Of a stretch of DNA of 63,892 nucleotides, positions 9,487-19,000 are shown one piece after another (positions within the stretch are counted from its first letter, which is position 1; every line of letters begins with the position of its first letter). The position numbers and the translations under genes were made by a program. Source of the DNA: JAMOBE01 sp039908285. Lineage in GTDB: Bacteria > Pseudomonadota > Alphaproteobacteria > Rhodospirillales > Rhodospirillaceae. The stretch is from NCBI GenBank assembly GCA_039908285.1, contig JAMOBE010000009.1, positions 1 through 63,892 on the forward strand. Direction: 5' to 3'. The notes under the pieces were generated by a model that saw only the letters and a program-made list of their open reading frames with translations, ran no database searches and was not told the origin of the DNA.

Positions 9487-9762
9487 TCAGCCGCATGCAC
9501 GCCTACCGGGCTCCAGACTCCTGCTGAGAAGGTCGAGACTGTCTGCGCTGTAATCGAGACCACAGGCCCAGGCGACGCCACTGCCATACCCGGCGACGGT
9601 CGCCGTGGTAAATTCCTCCGGTTCGGCCAAAGGGGCGAAGGGAGGGAAATCCGCGATCACGCCGCTCATGTCGACCACGGTTTCGTGGCCTGCCCGCCAC
9701 CGGATGCACAACCGCCTCCCAGGCAGGGCTTCGACGTTGGCGATGCAGGGTAGTTCGGGCAT
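9487..9762 (-). CDS. DUF2442 family protein
   Basis: A 91-aa protein matching the DUF2442 pattern: an N-terminal beta-rich part (IANVEALPGRRLCIRWRAG), a central FPPFAPLAEPEEF and a C-terminal GLDYSADSLDLLSR. It begins 3 nt after the stop of a DUF4160 gene, and the two are clearly cotranscribed. DUF4160-DUF2442 pairs are common in bacterial genomes and have been suspected to be toxin-antitoxin-like modules, with DUF2442 as the likely antitoxin or DNA-binding partner. No activity can be deduced from the sequence itself. Confidence 0.75.
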   Translation of the reverse strand: MPELPCIANVEALPGRRLCIRWRAGHETVVDMSGVIADFPPFAPLAEPEEFTTATVAGYGSGVAWACGLDYSADSLDLLSRSLEPGRRACG

Positions 9763-9765
9763 CGT

Positions 9766-10056
9766 TCACTCCTCGAAGGGGTGGTCTGGATTGCAGCGGT
9801 TCCACGCCGCCACCAGACGCTGCCTGTTGGCGGCTGCCCAGTCCAGGACCGTGGCCTCGTCCTTCCCGCGCAGGCTGCCGGCCAGCCGGGCACCATCGGC
9901 GAGGGAGTAAACGGCCCGACCGTCAGGCGCATCCACGTGAAAGTGCGGTAGGCGATGGGCGCCAAAGTCGTTGAAGTAGACCATGATGATCAGACTTCCG
10001 ATGCGCTCGACTTCGGGCACGGCCACTCCCGTTTCAATACGAAAAATCTGGGCCAA
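9766..10056 (-). CDS. DUF4160 family protein
   Basis: A 96-aa protein with the DUF4160 signature: GSLIIMVYFNDFGAHRLPHFHVDAPDGRAVYSLADG followed by a helical C-terminal half ending AAWNRCNPDHPF (motif split here as IIMVYFNDF and HRLPHFHV). It is the first gene of a two-gene leftward unit with the DUF2442 gene. The conserved H-x-P-H-x-H cluster could bind metal or nucleic acid, but this is inference. It may be the toxin-like member of a two-gene module. Confidence 0.75.
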   Translation of the reverse strand: MAQIFRIETGVAVPEVERIGSLIIMVYFNDFGAHRLPHFHVDAPDGRAVYSLADGARLAGSLRGKDEATVLDWAAANRQRLVAAWNRCNPDHPFEE

Positions 10057-10175
10057 ACTCCGACCGGCGTCAAGAAGGATCTGGCGGATTGCCCCGTGAT
10101 CGTGCGGGTAAACACTGGCACTTTTACCGCCGATCGCTTACGATGAGACGGTCTGGCTGAAGAGGGGCTGCTGAC

Positions 10176-10736
10176 GTGGCGATTTCCTCCGTTGCAGGGC
10201 AGGTGCGGGCTGTCGCGGATGAGGGTCGAAAGGTCGACCAGCCTGGGCGTTCGTCTCGGGCGGAGTCCCAATCTTCGACCCAGGCCCCGTTTACGACCCA
10301 GGCCCCGTTTACGACCCAGGCCCCGTCGACAACGGACGAGCGGCCACCGCCCGGACGGTCCGACGCGGGCACCGACCGCGCGCGGTCCGACATCCTGTCA
10401 TTCAGCCGCCCCGGCAGCCGCCCCGGAGCGCAAGGCGTTGGCGTCCGTGGCGACCAGCGTCAGGGCGAGGACGACCGCGCCAATCCGGGCCAGGCCGGGG
10501 CGGAGCGGGAGCAGGCCGTTCGGTCGCGCTCGTCCTCGGCCTTCGAGGCGCAGCAGATGGTCCAGGATCGCGGTGAGGAGACCGGGCGCACCGGTTTCAT
10601 GAGCGACCGCGACAAGGTGACGGCCTACGCCACCGTTCAGGGGCGGCGCGATGCCGCGGGGGCATCCTCCGATCGGGGGCAGGTGCTCTCGTCCGATGAT
10701 CGTGAGACCCACCCGCGGCTTGATCTGGCGGCATGA
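10176..10736 (+). CDS. Hypothetical hydrophilic, probably disordered protein
   Basis: I do not recognise a family. The frame encodes 186 aa with no predicted membrane segment, rich in Arg, Asp, Gln, Gly and Ser and probably disordered. Codon third positions are strongly GC-biased, as in genuine genes of this genome. A GTG start at 10176 follows an AGAGGGG ribosome site at good distance. Near residue 40 it carries the near-identical repeats TQAPFT-TQAPFT-TQAPS. The C-terminal part (GFMSDRDKVTAYATVQGRRD) looks more ordered. Its neighbours give no clue to function. It could also be a chance open frame in GC-rich DNA. Confidence 0.45.
   Translation: MAISSVAGQVRAVADEGRKVDQPGRSSRAESQSSTQAPFTTQAPFTTQAPSTTDERPPPGRSDAGTDRARSDILSFSRPGSRPGAQGVGVRGDQRQGEDDRANPGQAGAEREQAVRSRSSSAFEAQQMVQDRGEETGRTGFMSDRDKVTAYATVQGRRDAAGASSDRGQVLSSDDRETHPRLDLAA
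10276..10328 (+). repeat. Three 18-bp tandem repeats
   Basis: The unit CGACCCAGGCCCCGTTTA occurs about three times in tandem, in frame within the hypothetical gene, and encodes the TQAPFT units. Such repeats can expand or contract by slippage without frameshift. Confidence 0.8.
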
Positions 10737-11198
10737 CGGTCACTCGGGTCGCGTCGATCCGGGGCCGTCGAGACGCTCGCGGTAGATGCAGTTCTTCCAG
10801 AGTTCTCATCATTTCGCACGCGACGCTGGACAAGTCCCGGTGAGTGTATTACCTTAGCCTCATGGAGTCCTGACCATAAGGGGGGAGCATCAGTTCCCCC
10901 ACCTACTCTTTCTGTGCCGGGGGGCACGGTGGGAGGGGGCTGCAATGGCCGACTCCATCGAGGGGAAGAGTCCTGAATCGTGAGGCGTGGGGGTCCGTCC
11001 AATCTGGGCGGATTTGCTGCCCGAGTCTCGCATCGGGGTTCGAGCATTGAGAGGGGGTGGCGGCTCATCACCCTGCCGAACCGATGAGCCACAGTGGCAA
11101 AAATGAACGACACCATGGAAACGCAAACACAGTCAACGTATGAGACGAGACCAAGATCGAGATCAATGCAGAAACCGAAATCAGGGGAAGAGAAGCCA
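10737..11198. other. Gap without a convincing gene
   Basis: About 460 bp between the hypothetical gene and the Xre-type regulator. Open frames on both strands are short, lack homology I can recognise and have poor codon use. The last 105 bp are in frame with the regulator and could extend it from a GTG at 11094, but a far better ribosome site sits before 11199. The gap probably contains the promoter of the regulator. Confidence 0.5.
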
Positions 11199-11555
11199 AT
11201 GAACCGCGCTACGGATACCGATCGGCATGTTGGTATCCGCATCCGTGAGCGTCGCGTCATGCTTGGCCTCAGTCAACAGCAGATGGCCGACATGATCGGT
11301 GTCACCTACCAGCAGGCCCACAAGTACGAACGTGGCATCAACAGAATCTCTGCCGGCCGGCTGTTTGAAATCGCGCAGGTGCTGGGCGTTCCCGTCAATT
11401 ACTTTTTCGAGACGCTTGATGTCAGGCATAGTCCTGATCAATCGAGTCGACAGCGCATGTGTCTGGAACTGGCGCGCAATTTCGCCCAGATTGAGAACGA
11501 ACGCCATCAGGAGGCACTGAGCCAGCTCGCCCGCGCGCTGGCTGTCCCGTCCTGA
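11199..11555 (+). CDS. Xre-family helix-turn-helix regulator
   Basis: A 118-aa DNA-binding protein with one Cro/C1-type HTH domain near the N-terminus: IRIRERRVMLGLSQQQMAD, then MIGVTYQQAHKYERGINRIS and LFEIAQVLGVPVNYFFE. This arrangement is typical of short alphaproteobacterial Xre regulators. The start at 11199 was chosen because AGGGGAAG lies 8 nt upstream; an extension to 11094 would add a charged, unconserved tail. The C-terminal 45 residues are helical (LELARNFAQIENERHQEALSQLARAL) and may mediate dimerisation. Targets are unknown; a small lipoprotein gene follows on the same strand. Confidence 0.85.
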   Translation: MNRATDTDRHVGIRIRERRVMLGLSQQQMADMIGVTYQQAHKYERGINRISAGRLFEIAQVLGVPVNYFFETLDVRHSPDQSSRQRMCLELARNFAQIENERHQEALSQLARALAVPS

Positions 11556-11607
11556 ACGGCGTATCATCGGCACGCCTTTCCAGGTAGGACAAGAGGGAGA
11601 CCATCCA

Positions 11608-11814
11608 ATGAGTGCATTCCGGGTGATTACGCGAGGGAGCAGGGTCTTGCGCCGTGTGGTATTCTGCCTCGCCACCGTCGGAGCGCTCGGCGGGTGTGGA
11701 GTGGTCATGGGCGCGGCGGACGTGGTCGGCACCGCGGTCGGGACTACGGTCGATGTGACCGGCGCGGTCGTCTCGACCACGGTGGATGTGGTGACGAAGC
11801 CGCTCCGCGATTGA
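11608..11814 (+). CDS. Small predicted lipoprotein
   Basis: A 68-aa protein with a signal peptide and a lipobox (GALGGC, acylated Cys near residue 30), so it should be membrane-anchored after processing to about 39 residues. The mature part is a Val/Thr/Gly-rich run of similar short units (DVVGTAVGTTVDVTGAVV), a pattern seen in small lipoproteins of unknown role in other proteobacteria. A GAGGGAGA ribosome site precedes the ATG and a terminator hairpin follows the stop, supporting a real single gene. Confidence 0.7.
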   Translation: MSAFRVITRGSRVLRRVVFCLATVGALGGCGVVMGAADVVGTAVGTTVDVTGAVVSTTVDVVTKPLRD

Positions 11815-11828
11815 CCCAGCGACGGGGT

Positions 11829-11858
11829 GCGCCCTCTCCCGGAGTCCGGGGAGGGCGC
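11829..11858 (+). terminator. Terminator hairpin after the small lipoprotein gene
   Basis: GCGCCCTCTCC and GGGGAGGGCGC pair over 11 bp (one G-T), with two further pairs near the loop, starting 14 nt after the stop codon. There is no clear T-run. Confidence 0.6.
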
Positions 11859-11922
11859 AGACCTGGGGTGAGCTTGGAGTGAGATGGAGTGAGCTGGACC
11901 GAATTCCAGCGGTCCCGGGGCT

Positions 11923-12111
11923 TCAGGAGAGAAGAGCGCTCAGGCCGATGATGCCCAGAACGGCCAGCCCATAGGTTACCGCTACGGCAAAGCAGGAAAA
12001 CGCGACGACAACGATGATCTTCTCGACAAGAGAAAGGGAATTGTCGTCGTTCATTCCTGTAGTCACACCCCCGAATCGCCCCGCACCTTCCTCAGCAACG
12101 TATTGAGGCAT
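11923..12111 (-). CDS. Small single-pass membrane protein
   Basis: The frame encodes 62 aa with a hydrophilic N-terminus (MPQYVAEEGAGRFGG) and one long hydrophobic segment (about residues 29-60, KIIVVVAFSCFAVAVTYGLA and onwards). The start at 12111 has an AAAGGACG ribosome site 8 nt upstream, which favours it over an internal ATG at 12054. I do not recognise a family. It is convergent with the lipoprotein gene. Confidence 0.45.
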   Translation of the reverse strand: MPQYVAEEGAGRFGGVTTGMNDDNSLSLVEKIIVVVAFSCFAVAVTYGLAVLGIIGLSALLS

Positions 12112-12401
12112 ACTTCACGTCCTTTCGATTGTTTTCTGGAGGTTAGCCAGAGAAACCAATAGCGTGATTCTGCGTAGCCAGGTTCTTTTCGGAATATACT
12201 TCCGTTCTTTTCCAGGATCCAGGTCCCTTTCGGAGATCGCCAGAGTCCGCTGGCCGTAGCCGAAAGCCCAAGATCGCGATGACCGAGGGGGCATCGCTAT
12301 ACCGAATAGTGTGAACGGAGAGGCTGCGGTACTCCTCTCCCGTGGCCGGGCATTCCCTCCGCGCCGTTTCCATGCGGACCCGGGAACGCTACCCTCAGGT
12401 C

Positions 12402-12944
12402 ATGCTTGCGCCCTCAACCGCTCTCGATCTGGTCGGAACCGCCCTGCTGGCGGCGGCTGGCGATTGCCCGTGGCCCGCCGTCCTCCATCAGGTGCAGCAG
12501 GCCTTTGCCGCCGGCAGCGCCGCGGTGGTCGGCCCCGGCGAAGGTCTGGTGGCCGGTCCCCGTCACCTGTGCGCTGGCATCGGCCCCAATGAGTGGCTGA
12601 GCGTGCGCCGCTCCCCCGACGGCCTGCCGTTCGATGGCGTCGAGGTCGAGGTCTTCACCGCGGTCGCCCCCCACATCGGCCGGGCGCTGCGTCTGCGGCG
12701 CCGGATCGAGGAGCGGGACGCCCCCGCTCCCACCCTGGCTGAGGCCTTCCGGCTGACCCCGAGCGAGGCACGCATCGCCCGCTCCATCGCCCGCGGGCAA
12801 GGCCTGTTCGAAACGGCGACGGAACTCGGCATCAGCCGCAACACCGCCCGCACGCACATGAAGCGCATCTACGCCAAGACCGGCGCCCGCCGCCAGGGAG
12901 ACCTGGTGCGCCTGCTGAAGGACATGGCCGTTTGCCTGGACTGA
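12402..12944 (+). CDS. LuxR-type helix-turn-helix regulator, short form
   Basis: Putative transcription factor of about 180 aa with a C-terminal LuxR/GerE DNA-binding domain: FRLTPSEARIARSIARG, then ATELGISRNTARTHMKRIYAK and a final basic helix with RRQGDLVRLL. The N-terminal 100 residues include LSVRRSPDGLPFDGVEVEVFTAVAPHIGRALRLRRRIEER (in two parts: LSVRRSPDGLPFDG and FTAVAPHIGRALRLRRRI). They resemble the end of the sensory region in LuxR-like proteins that lack a receiver domain. Compared with such proteins (about 370 aa) it appears shortened at the N-terminus. The start is uncertain: 12342, 12372 and 12402 are all possible and none has a strong ribosome site. Confidence 0.75.
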   Translation: MLAPSTALDLVGTALLAAAGDCPWPAVLHQVQQAFAAGSAAVVGPGEGLVAGPRHLCAGIGPNEWLSVRRSPDGLPFDGVEVEVFTAVAPHIGRALRLRRRIEERDAPAPTLAEAFRLTPSEARIARSIARGQGLFETATELGISRNTARTHMKRIYAKTGARRQGDLVRLLKDMAVCLD

Positions 12945-12983
12945 CGAACGGACGGCACACGCCACGAGAGATACACGCTAACA

Positions 12984-13517
12984 TCACTCTGCGTAGTGGT
13001 GCTTGCGGGCCAGGTCGGTCAGGCAGTCGGTGTCGCCGACGCGGAGACCGCCCTCGTCCAGGGAGCGAACCTGGACGAAGGTGGCGCGGCGGCTGGCACC
13101 CTCCTCGTACAGGAACACGTCCACCACGCAGCCAAGTCCGTGATACTGCCAGACCTCGGCCGGGGGATCGCGGCGAACCAGGCCAGGCTCCCCCAGGAGG
13201 TCGCGCAGGCCATTGGACTCCATGCCTTTGATGCGGGCGGCATCGACGGGGGGGAGGGCGGGCGGTTCGGCGGGTTTCACGGCAGGCTGGGGAGCGCTGG
13301 TTGCTGGGGGAGGCGCTGGTCGCGACACCGTGACCGGTCGCGTCGCAGCCGTCGGTCGCGACGCCGTCGTCGGCCGCGTGGTGGCGTCGCAGGCGGGCAG
13401 GGCCAGGACGAGCCCGGCTGCCGTTGCGAGAAGGGCCGGCCGGCCCCACCGTCCGGAACCGAAGGACGGGCCGGAACCGAAGGACGGGCCGGAACCGGAG
13501 AACGGGGCCGCCGGCAC
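12984..13517 (-). CDS. Predicted lipoprotein of the bactofilin operon
   Basis: A 177-aa protein. A hydrophobic segment ends in a lipobox (LVLALPAC), so it is probably a lipoprotein. Before it lies an unusual N-terminal run of FGSGPS repeats encoded by 18-bp tandem repeats, which may be untranslated if the true start is further in. After the Cys comes a Thr/Pro/Ala-rich linker, then a conserved-looking globular end (IKGMESNGLRDLLGEPGLVR, EVWQYHGLGCVVDVFLYEE, with Cys pairs). It follows the bactofilin stop by 2 nt, so the two are cotranscribed. I do not recognise a named family; a role at the envelope with bactofilin is inferred from position. Confidence 0.7.
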   Translation of the reverse strand: MPAAPFSGSGPSFGSGPSFGSGRWGRPALLATAAGLVLALPACDATTRPTTASRPTAATRPVTVSRPAPPPATSAPQPAVKPAEPPALPPVDAARIKGMESNGLRDLLGEPGLVRRDPPAEVWQYHGLGCVVDVFLYEEGASRRATFVQVRSLDEGGLRVGDTDCLTDLARKHHYAE

Positions 13518-13519
13518 GA

Positions 13520-14146
13520 TCAGGTGTGTTCCGGCACGAGGACGTCGTCGCGGCTGGTGAGTTGTCGCACCTCCTCCTCGCCGCCGGACAGGCCGATGAC
13601 CTCCACGTTGCCGTGAATCTCCCCGCCGAGTTCGATGACGATGCGGGCATAGCGCACGGTACCGCGGATGCGACCGGTGGCCCGCACGGTCAGCTTGCGG
13701 CGGACCGTCAGGTTGCCGTCGAAGAAGCCGCTGATATCGGCCTCGTCCACCTCGGCGCTGCCGCGGAAGGTGCCGGTCTGGGCGACGTCGATGGCTCCGG
13801 CGTCGGTGAGGTCGGCCGACACCTTCCCCTCGACCACCAGCCGGTCGCAGGCGGTGATTTCGCCGGCCAGTTCGATGTCGCGGCCGACGATCAGCTTCTT
13901 GCCCTCGCTCTGCGTCTCGCCATGACGCTCATAGCGGCGGGCGGGGCTTGGGATCTCCACCGTGCGGCGGGGGATATCGCCCCGCAGCGGCGCCGGTGGG
14001 CTGGCGACGCCGGTCATACCCCGTTTCGGCTGTGGCCGCAGGGGCTGTACCGTCGGATCTTCATCGGCGCCGTCGCCGCCGATGGGGGGCGGGGCCTCGC
14101 CGGGAGTCCGGAGGTCGTCGGTTTCGTCCTTCTTGCGACGGAACAT
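13520..14146 (-). CDS. bac: Bactofilin family cytoskeletal protein
   Basis: A 208-aa polymer-forming protein. The N-terminal 75 residues are Pro-rich and disordered; the core (about 80-190) is a right-handed beta-helix of short repeats (LIVGRDIELAGEITACDRL, VVEGKVSADL, FRGSAEVDEADISGFFDGNL, LTVRATGRIRGTV), as in BacA/BacM. Bactofilins assemble without nucleotide and position wall-modifying enzymes. It lies between a CysZ-like membrane protein gene (48 nt upstream) and a lipoprotein gene (2 nt downstream), all leftward, so it may anchor envelope proteins. There is no M23 peptidase neighbour here, unlike many bactofilin loci. Confidence 0.9.
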   Translation of the reverse strand: MFRRKKDETDDLRTPGEAPPPIGGDGADEDPTVQPLRPQPKRGMTGVASPPAPLRGDIPRRTVEIPSPARRYERHGETQSEGKKLIVGRDIELAGEITACDRLVVEGKVSADLTDAGAIDVAQTGTFRGSAEVDEADISGFFDGNLTVRRKLTVRATGRIRGTVRYARIVIELGGEIHGNVEVIGLSGGEEEVRQLTSRDDVLVPEHT

Positions 14147-14194
14147 GTTCGTATCCTTTTTGCATACACACGGCGCCGCTGGGGCGAGGCGCGC

Positions 14195-14878
14195 CTATGG
14201 AGACCTGCCGTCCATTCCATGCCGCTGTCGCCCCGACTCGAAGACGTGGACCATGAAGGCGGTGGCAACGATGGGAGCGAACATGTTCGCGACCGGGATC
14301 GTCAGCAGCAGCGCGATCACCGCTCCGGCGATCCACAGGCCGAGAAACCGGGACCGCCGCAGCGACCGGGCCTCCGTCAGGTCGAGCCTGCGCAGGGACA
14401 CCAGATCAAAATACTCCCGTCCGAGGAGGTAGCCATTGAGGGCGAAAAACAACAGCAGGTTGACGCCGGGGATCAGGTAGGCCGGCAGCATCACCAGATT
14501 GAGGGCCATGGCGACCAGGGCGAACCGCAGGGCGCCGCGGAGGGCTTCGCCCAGGGGCTGAACGCGCGGGGCGGGCAGGTCCGGGTAGTGCCGGGCCTCG
14601 ACCGCGGCGGCGATCTCCTCGAGGAAAAAGCCGACGACGAAGGCCACCACGGAGGGAAACAGGACGGTCAGGAGCACGACGGCCGCCGTGCCCCCCAGCC
14701 AGTGAACGAGAGAGGCCACCCACGGCGCGGCGCTCGCCGCGGCGACATCGACAAGCTGCCACACCCCCATCGCCAGCAGGCCGTAGACCGCGATCGTTGC
14801 CGTCACGGCCTTCAGTGCCACCCGCTGGAACCTGGGCTCACCGAGTTGAGCAAACGCCTTGACGAGGGACGCCAGCAA
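14195..14878 (-). CDS. CysZ/EI24-family integral membrane protein
   Basis: A 227-aa membrane protein with the EI24/CysZ layout: an N-terminal amphipathic part (LVKAFAQLGEPRFQRVALKA), four to five hydrophobic segments, and the hallmark MLPAYLIPGVNLLLFFALNG followed by YLLGREYFDLVSLRR. In E. coli CysZ is a sulfate permease; many alphaproteobacterial members have no proven substrate, so transport of sulfate is possible but unproven. It leads a leftward set with bactofilin and a lipoprotein, which argues for an envelope role. Confidence 0.8.
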   Translation of the reverse strand: MLASLVKAFAQLGEPRFQRVALKAVTATIAVYGLLAMGVWQLVDVAAASAAPWVASLVHWLGGTAAVVLLTVLFPSVVAFVVGFFLEEIAAAVEARHYPDLPAPRVQPLGEALRGALRFALVAMALNLVMLPAYLIPGVNLLLFFALNGYLLGREYFDLVSLRRLDLTEARSLRRSRFLGLWIAGAVIALLLTIPVANMFAPIVATAFMVHVFESGRQRHGMDGRSP

Positions 14879-15140
14879 ATTGATCTACCTTGTTGATCCG
14901 TCTTGCGATCTTCGTGACGGGAGTTTCCCGGGGTGGTCTCGCGGCCAGGCCCTGCCCTGGCCATCACCGTCGCCGTCGGGGGCCGTCACTCCACATTTAC
15001 CATACCGTTGGTCGGGGGCAAAAAGGATTATGTGTGACCAAGACGGAAGTCTCTTGAATCGACGCACTGGCGCCGAGACGTCCAGGATGCGATAACCGGC
15101 AGGATGCGATAACCGGTCGATGACCGTCCGGGAGATGTCC

Positions 15141-15947
15141 ATGGCCGACCTGCGGCGGGCGGCGCTGTTGCTGGTGGGGCACGGCTCGTCCCGCAACTCC
15201 GTGTCCAGCCTGCCCACCCACCGTCTGGCGGAGGAGGTGCGCCGCCGTGGCCTGTTCGCCGAGGTGCGGGAGTGCTTCTGGAAGGAGGCGCCGCATATCC
15301 GTGACGTGATGGCCGAGGTGACGGCTCCCGAGGTCTATGTCGTGCCCAATTTCGTCGGCGAGGGGTATTTCACCCGCGAGGTCATCCCCCGGGAACTGGC
15401 GCTGGCCGGAGCCGGTGACGGGCGGGTCCACTATACCCCGCCGGTGGGCGCCCACCCTCGCATGGCGGGGATCATCCGCCGGCGGGTCGCGGCGGTGGTG
15501 GAGAAGGCCGGAGTCGACGCGGCAAGGGCGTGCCTTCTGCTGGTCGGGCATGGCTCGCGCCGGCCGGGCGGTTCGGCCGACACCGCCCTGGCCCTTGCGG
15601 CGACCTTGCGGCGCGACACCCGCTTCGCCGAGGTCAGGGTCGCCTTTCTCGAACAGGAGCCCGAGGTGGCCGACTGGCGCCGGCTGACCAGCGCGCCAAT
15701 GGTGGTGGTGATGCCGCTGCTGGTGGCCGAGGGACTGCATGGCGCCCTTGATCTCCCGCCCCTGTTCGGACTGGCGCCGGACGCCCTCGCCGGGGCGGGA
15801 GACGCACCGGCGGTGGGTCCCTCCCTCGTCGACGGCCGCAGGGTGTGGTACTGCCGAAGTCTCGGCAGTGACCCGGAAATCGTCGACATCATCCTGGACC
15901 AGGTGCGTCATACCGCCGCGTGTGGAGTTCTCGACGCGAGTCCATAA
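15141..15947 (+). CDS. CbiX/SirB-type chelatase, two-domain
   Basis: A 268-aa protein of the class II chelatase family (sirohydrochlorin cobalto- or ferrochelatase, in cobalamin or siroheme synthesis). Two CbiX domains are visible, each opening with the metal-site motif LLLVGHGS (near residues 11 and 133), which is the long two-domain form. The first domain has YVVPNFVGEGYFTREVIPREL and the second VVVMPLLVAEGLHGALDLPP. The ATG at 15141 has GGGAG 6-7 nt upstream and is preferred over 15120. It is not next to other cobalamin or siroheme genes, so the physiological metal and product remain open. Confidence 0.8.
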   Translation: MADLRRAALLLVGHGSSRNSVSSLPTHRLAEEVRRRGLFAEVRECFWKEAPHIRDVMAEVTAPEVYVVPNFVGEGYFTREVIPRELALAGAGDGRVHYTPPVGAHPRMAGIIRRRVAAVVEKAGVDAARACLLLVGHGSRRPGGSADTALALAATLRRDTRFAEVRVAFLEQEPEVADWRRLTSAPMVVVMPLLVAEGLHGALDLPPLFGLAPDALAGAGDAPAVGPSLVDGRRVWYCRSLGSDPEIVDIILDQVRHTAACGVLDASP

Positions 15948-16023
15948 AATTCAAGTTGACGCGGCGAGTCCATTGTAGAACGCTCTCGCCGCGAAGCCTT
16001 TCCAGAAATCAGGGAGAGTGACC

Positions 16024-19000
16024 ATGGGCGATGCGCCACGGAAATGGGGCCGCGCGGAACCGCCGTCCGTCCAATCCGATGGAGACGCGTCCACGGGGGT
16101 ACTGATGGCGCGGGAAGACCCGTCCGAGGAATGGGGAGACCCTGACCTCACCCTGACGGAGCCGCCGACGTCCGAGGTGCTTTTGCCCTCGTCCGGCTAC
16201 ATGCCGCTGTCGTCGGTGCCACAGGCCGAGACGATGGCGCCCCCTTCTCCGCCTCCCCCGCCATCGCCCCCTCCGCCTCAGCCATCGTCGCCGCTTTCGG
16301 CCTGGGCGTCTTCGTCGTCTGCGTCGATGGCGGCCAGGATGGCCGCGCCTCCGCCCCCTCCGCCCCCTCCGTCCCCCTCACCATCCCCGCCTCCACCCCC
16401 ACCGCCTCCTCCGCCTCCTCCGCCTCCTCCACCCCCGCCGCCGCTGATGGGAGCCGCCGCCGTCGATGCCTGGCAGACGCCCGTGGCTCCGCCGCGACGG
16501 CGGTCCGGGAGCGTCACCCGGTATGTGGGACTTGCGTTGTCGGTGGTCTGGCTGGCGGTGTTCAGCTATTACGTCACCAGCTCGGTCGGCTGGAACGAGC
16601 TGATGGTGCTGTTGCCCCACGAGTTCGGCGGCTTCGTCGCCGGGGCCTTCCTGCCGCTGGCGATGATGTGGCTGTTCATCGTCTATTTCGATCGCGGCTC
16701 CCAGATTCGCGGCGAGGCGGACGCGTTGCAGCGGCATCTGGCCCGGCTCACCTATCCCGACATCGGCGCCGACACGCGGGTGAAGGCGGTCACCGACCAC
16801 CTGCGGCGCCAGGCGGTGGACCTGACCGAGGCGACACGGGTGGCGGTGACCCAGGTGGAAACCGTCGAGGCTCTGCTGCGGCGCCAGACCGAGGGGCTGT
16901 CCACCGCCGCCAACCGGGTGGAGACAGACACCACGCGCACCGTGCAGGCGCTGGCCCAGAAGGTCCAGGGGCTGGTGCAGGCGGCCGATGCCGCCACCGC
17001 CCGTTCCCGCGAGACCGAGGACGTGCTGCGCCGCCAGGTGGACAGCCTGAACGCGGCGGCGGAGCGGGCGGCCGAGACCAGCCGTCACATCAGTGAGTCT
17101 CTGCGCGGTCAGGTCGATGCCCTGAACGCCGCCTCCGAGCAGGCGGTGCGTCGCAGCGAGGGCATCGCCCAGCTCCTCCAGTCCCAGGGCGAGTTCCTGG
17201 GCCGCATCGGCGAGCGTGCCGTCTCCGAGGCCGACACGGTGGCGCGGACGGTGCAGAAGCAGTCGGAGATGCTGGCCACCGCCGCCCACCACTCGGTGGA
17301 GGAGGTGGCCTCGGTGGCCGAGGTGCTGCGGCAGAACGCCGAGGGGCTGGACGGGCTGTTCCGTCACCAGAGCGAGGAACTGGTCGCCTCGTCCGAGCGC
17401 CTGAACGACCAGGCGACCCGCATCACCGGCAGCATGCAGATGCAGGCGCAGAACCTGGACCAGGTCACCGAGCGGGTGATGGCGCGGGTGCAGATCGTGG
17501 ACGACGGCCTGGCCGTGCAGCTCCGCTCGCTGACCACGGCGTCGGATCAGGCCATGACCAGGCTGCGCGAGATCGGCGACCTGTTCAGCCGCAACGCCGA
17601 CAACCTGAGTCAGGCCGCCGACGGCGCGACTCTGCGGGTCACCTCCCTCGGCGACACCATCGCCGCCCGCATCGAGGACCTGGACAGTGCCGCCGACCGG
17701 GTTCTCGAGCGCGTCGGCCAGGTGGGGGATGGCTTCCAGGCCCAGACTCACGAACTGGTGGGCGCCTCGGAGCGGATGACTATACGCGCCCGCGAGGTGA
17801 GCGACGCCCAGCGCCAGCAGATCGACGAACTGGCCAAGGGGGCCGATCGGGCCGCCACGACCGCGGCCAACATCCGCGAGACTCTGCGCAAGCAGGCGGA
17901 GGAGCTGGCCGACATCGCCAATCTGGTGGGCACCCAGACCCGTCTCGGCGAGGCCGCCCTCGGCCAGCAGTCCAAGCACCTGAACACGGTGTCGGAGCAG
18001 TTGATGGCTCGCGTCCGCACCATCGTCGATACCCTGCGCCAGGGCTCGACCGACCTGGTGGCGACCGCCTCGCGGGCTAGTTTCGACCTGGATGCCGTGG
18101 GCGAGGTCCTGCGCCAGCGCACCACGGACCTGGCCCATGCCGCCAAGGAGGTCATGGACCAGACCACCCACGCCGGCACCGCCATGGACGAGCGCGCCCG
18201 CCAGATGACCGAGGCCGCCGACGCGACCAGCGGTCGGCTCAACGAGGTGGGGGCGACGCTGGCCGCCCGCACCGAGGATCTGAACCGCACCTGGAACCAC
18301 GCCGAGGCGCGCGTGACCCGGATGGGGGAGGTGCTGGGACAACTCATCCGCCAGTTCAGCCGCTCCTCCGAAGAGGCCGGCACGGTGGTCAAGACCTTCG
18401 GCGAAAGCCTGCACGAGAAGTCCCTGCAGATGACCCACGCCGCCGAGCAGGCGTCGTTGCAGGCGGCCGGATTCGGCGACTCGCTCCACCATGTCGCCCG
18501 CGAGTTCGAGGAGGCCACCAGCAAGACCGCCGCCCAGGTGGGCGTGGCCAGCGACCGCCTGCGCGAGACCATGCAGGACCTCTCGGACAACTCGGACAAG
18601 GTGGCGGCCACCATCCGCGGCAGCGGCGAAAACTTCCGCAAGCGGGCCCGCGAACTGGTGGCGACGTCGGAGGAAACCCAGGACAAGCTGCGCGGCATGT
18701 TCGACGTGCTGCGCCAGAAGGCCGACGAGCTGTCGCTCACCGGCGAACGGGTGGTGGGGCAGGCCGACATTCTCGGCAAGGCCTTCGGCGATCAGGTGGC
18801 GGAACTGATCAAGGCCTCGAAGCAGGCCGAGCAGCAGGCCCAGGCCCTGGAGCGCACCCGCGCCGAGGTGGGCATCGAACGCTTCCTGCAGAACGCCTCC
18901 TTCATCGTCGAGCGGCTCCAGTCCCTGGCCGTCGACATCACCCGCGTCTACCAGACCAACGTGGACGAGGAACTGTGGCGGAAGTTCTACAAGGGCGACC

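Noticed and set aside
9766..10056. A HigA/HigB-type toxin-antitoxin assignment for the DUF pair
   Set aside because: Neither protein shows a RelE-like or HTH motif; only the two-gene arrangement is suggestive.
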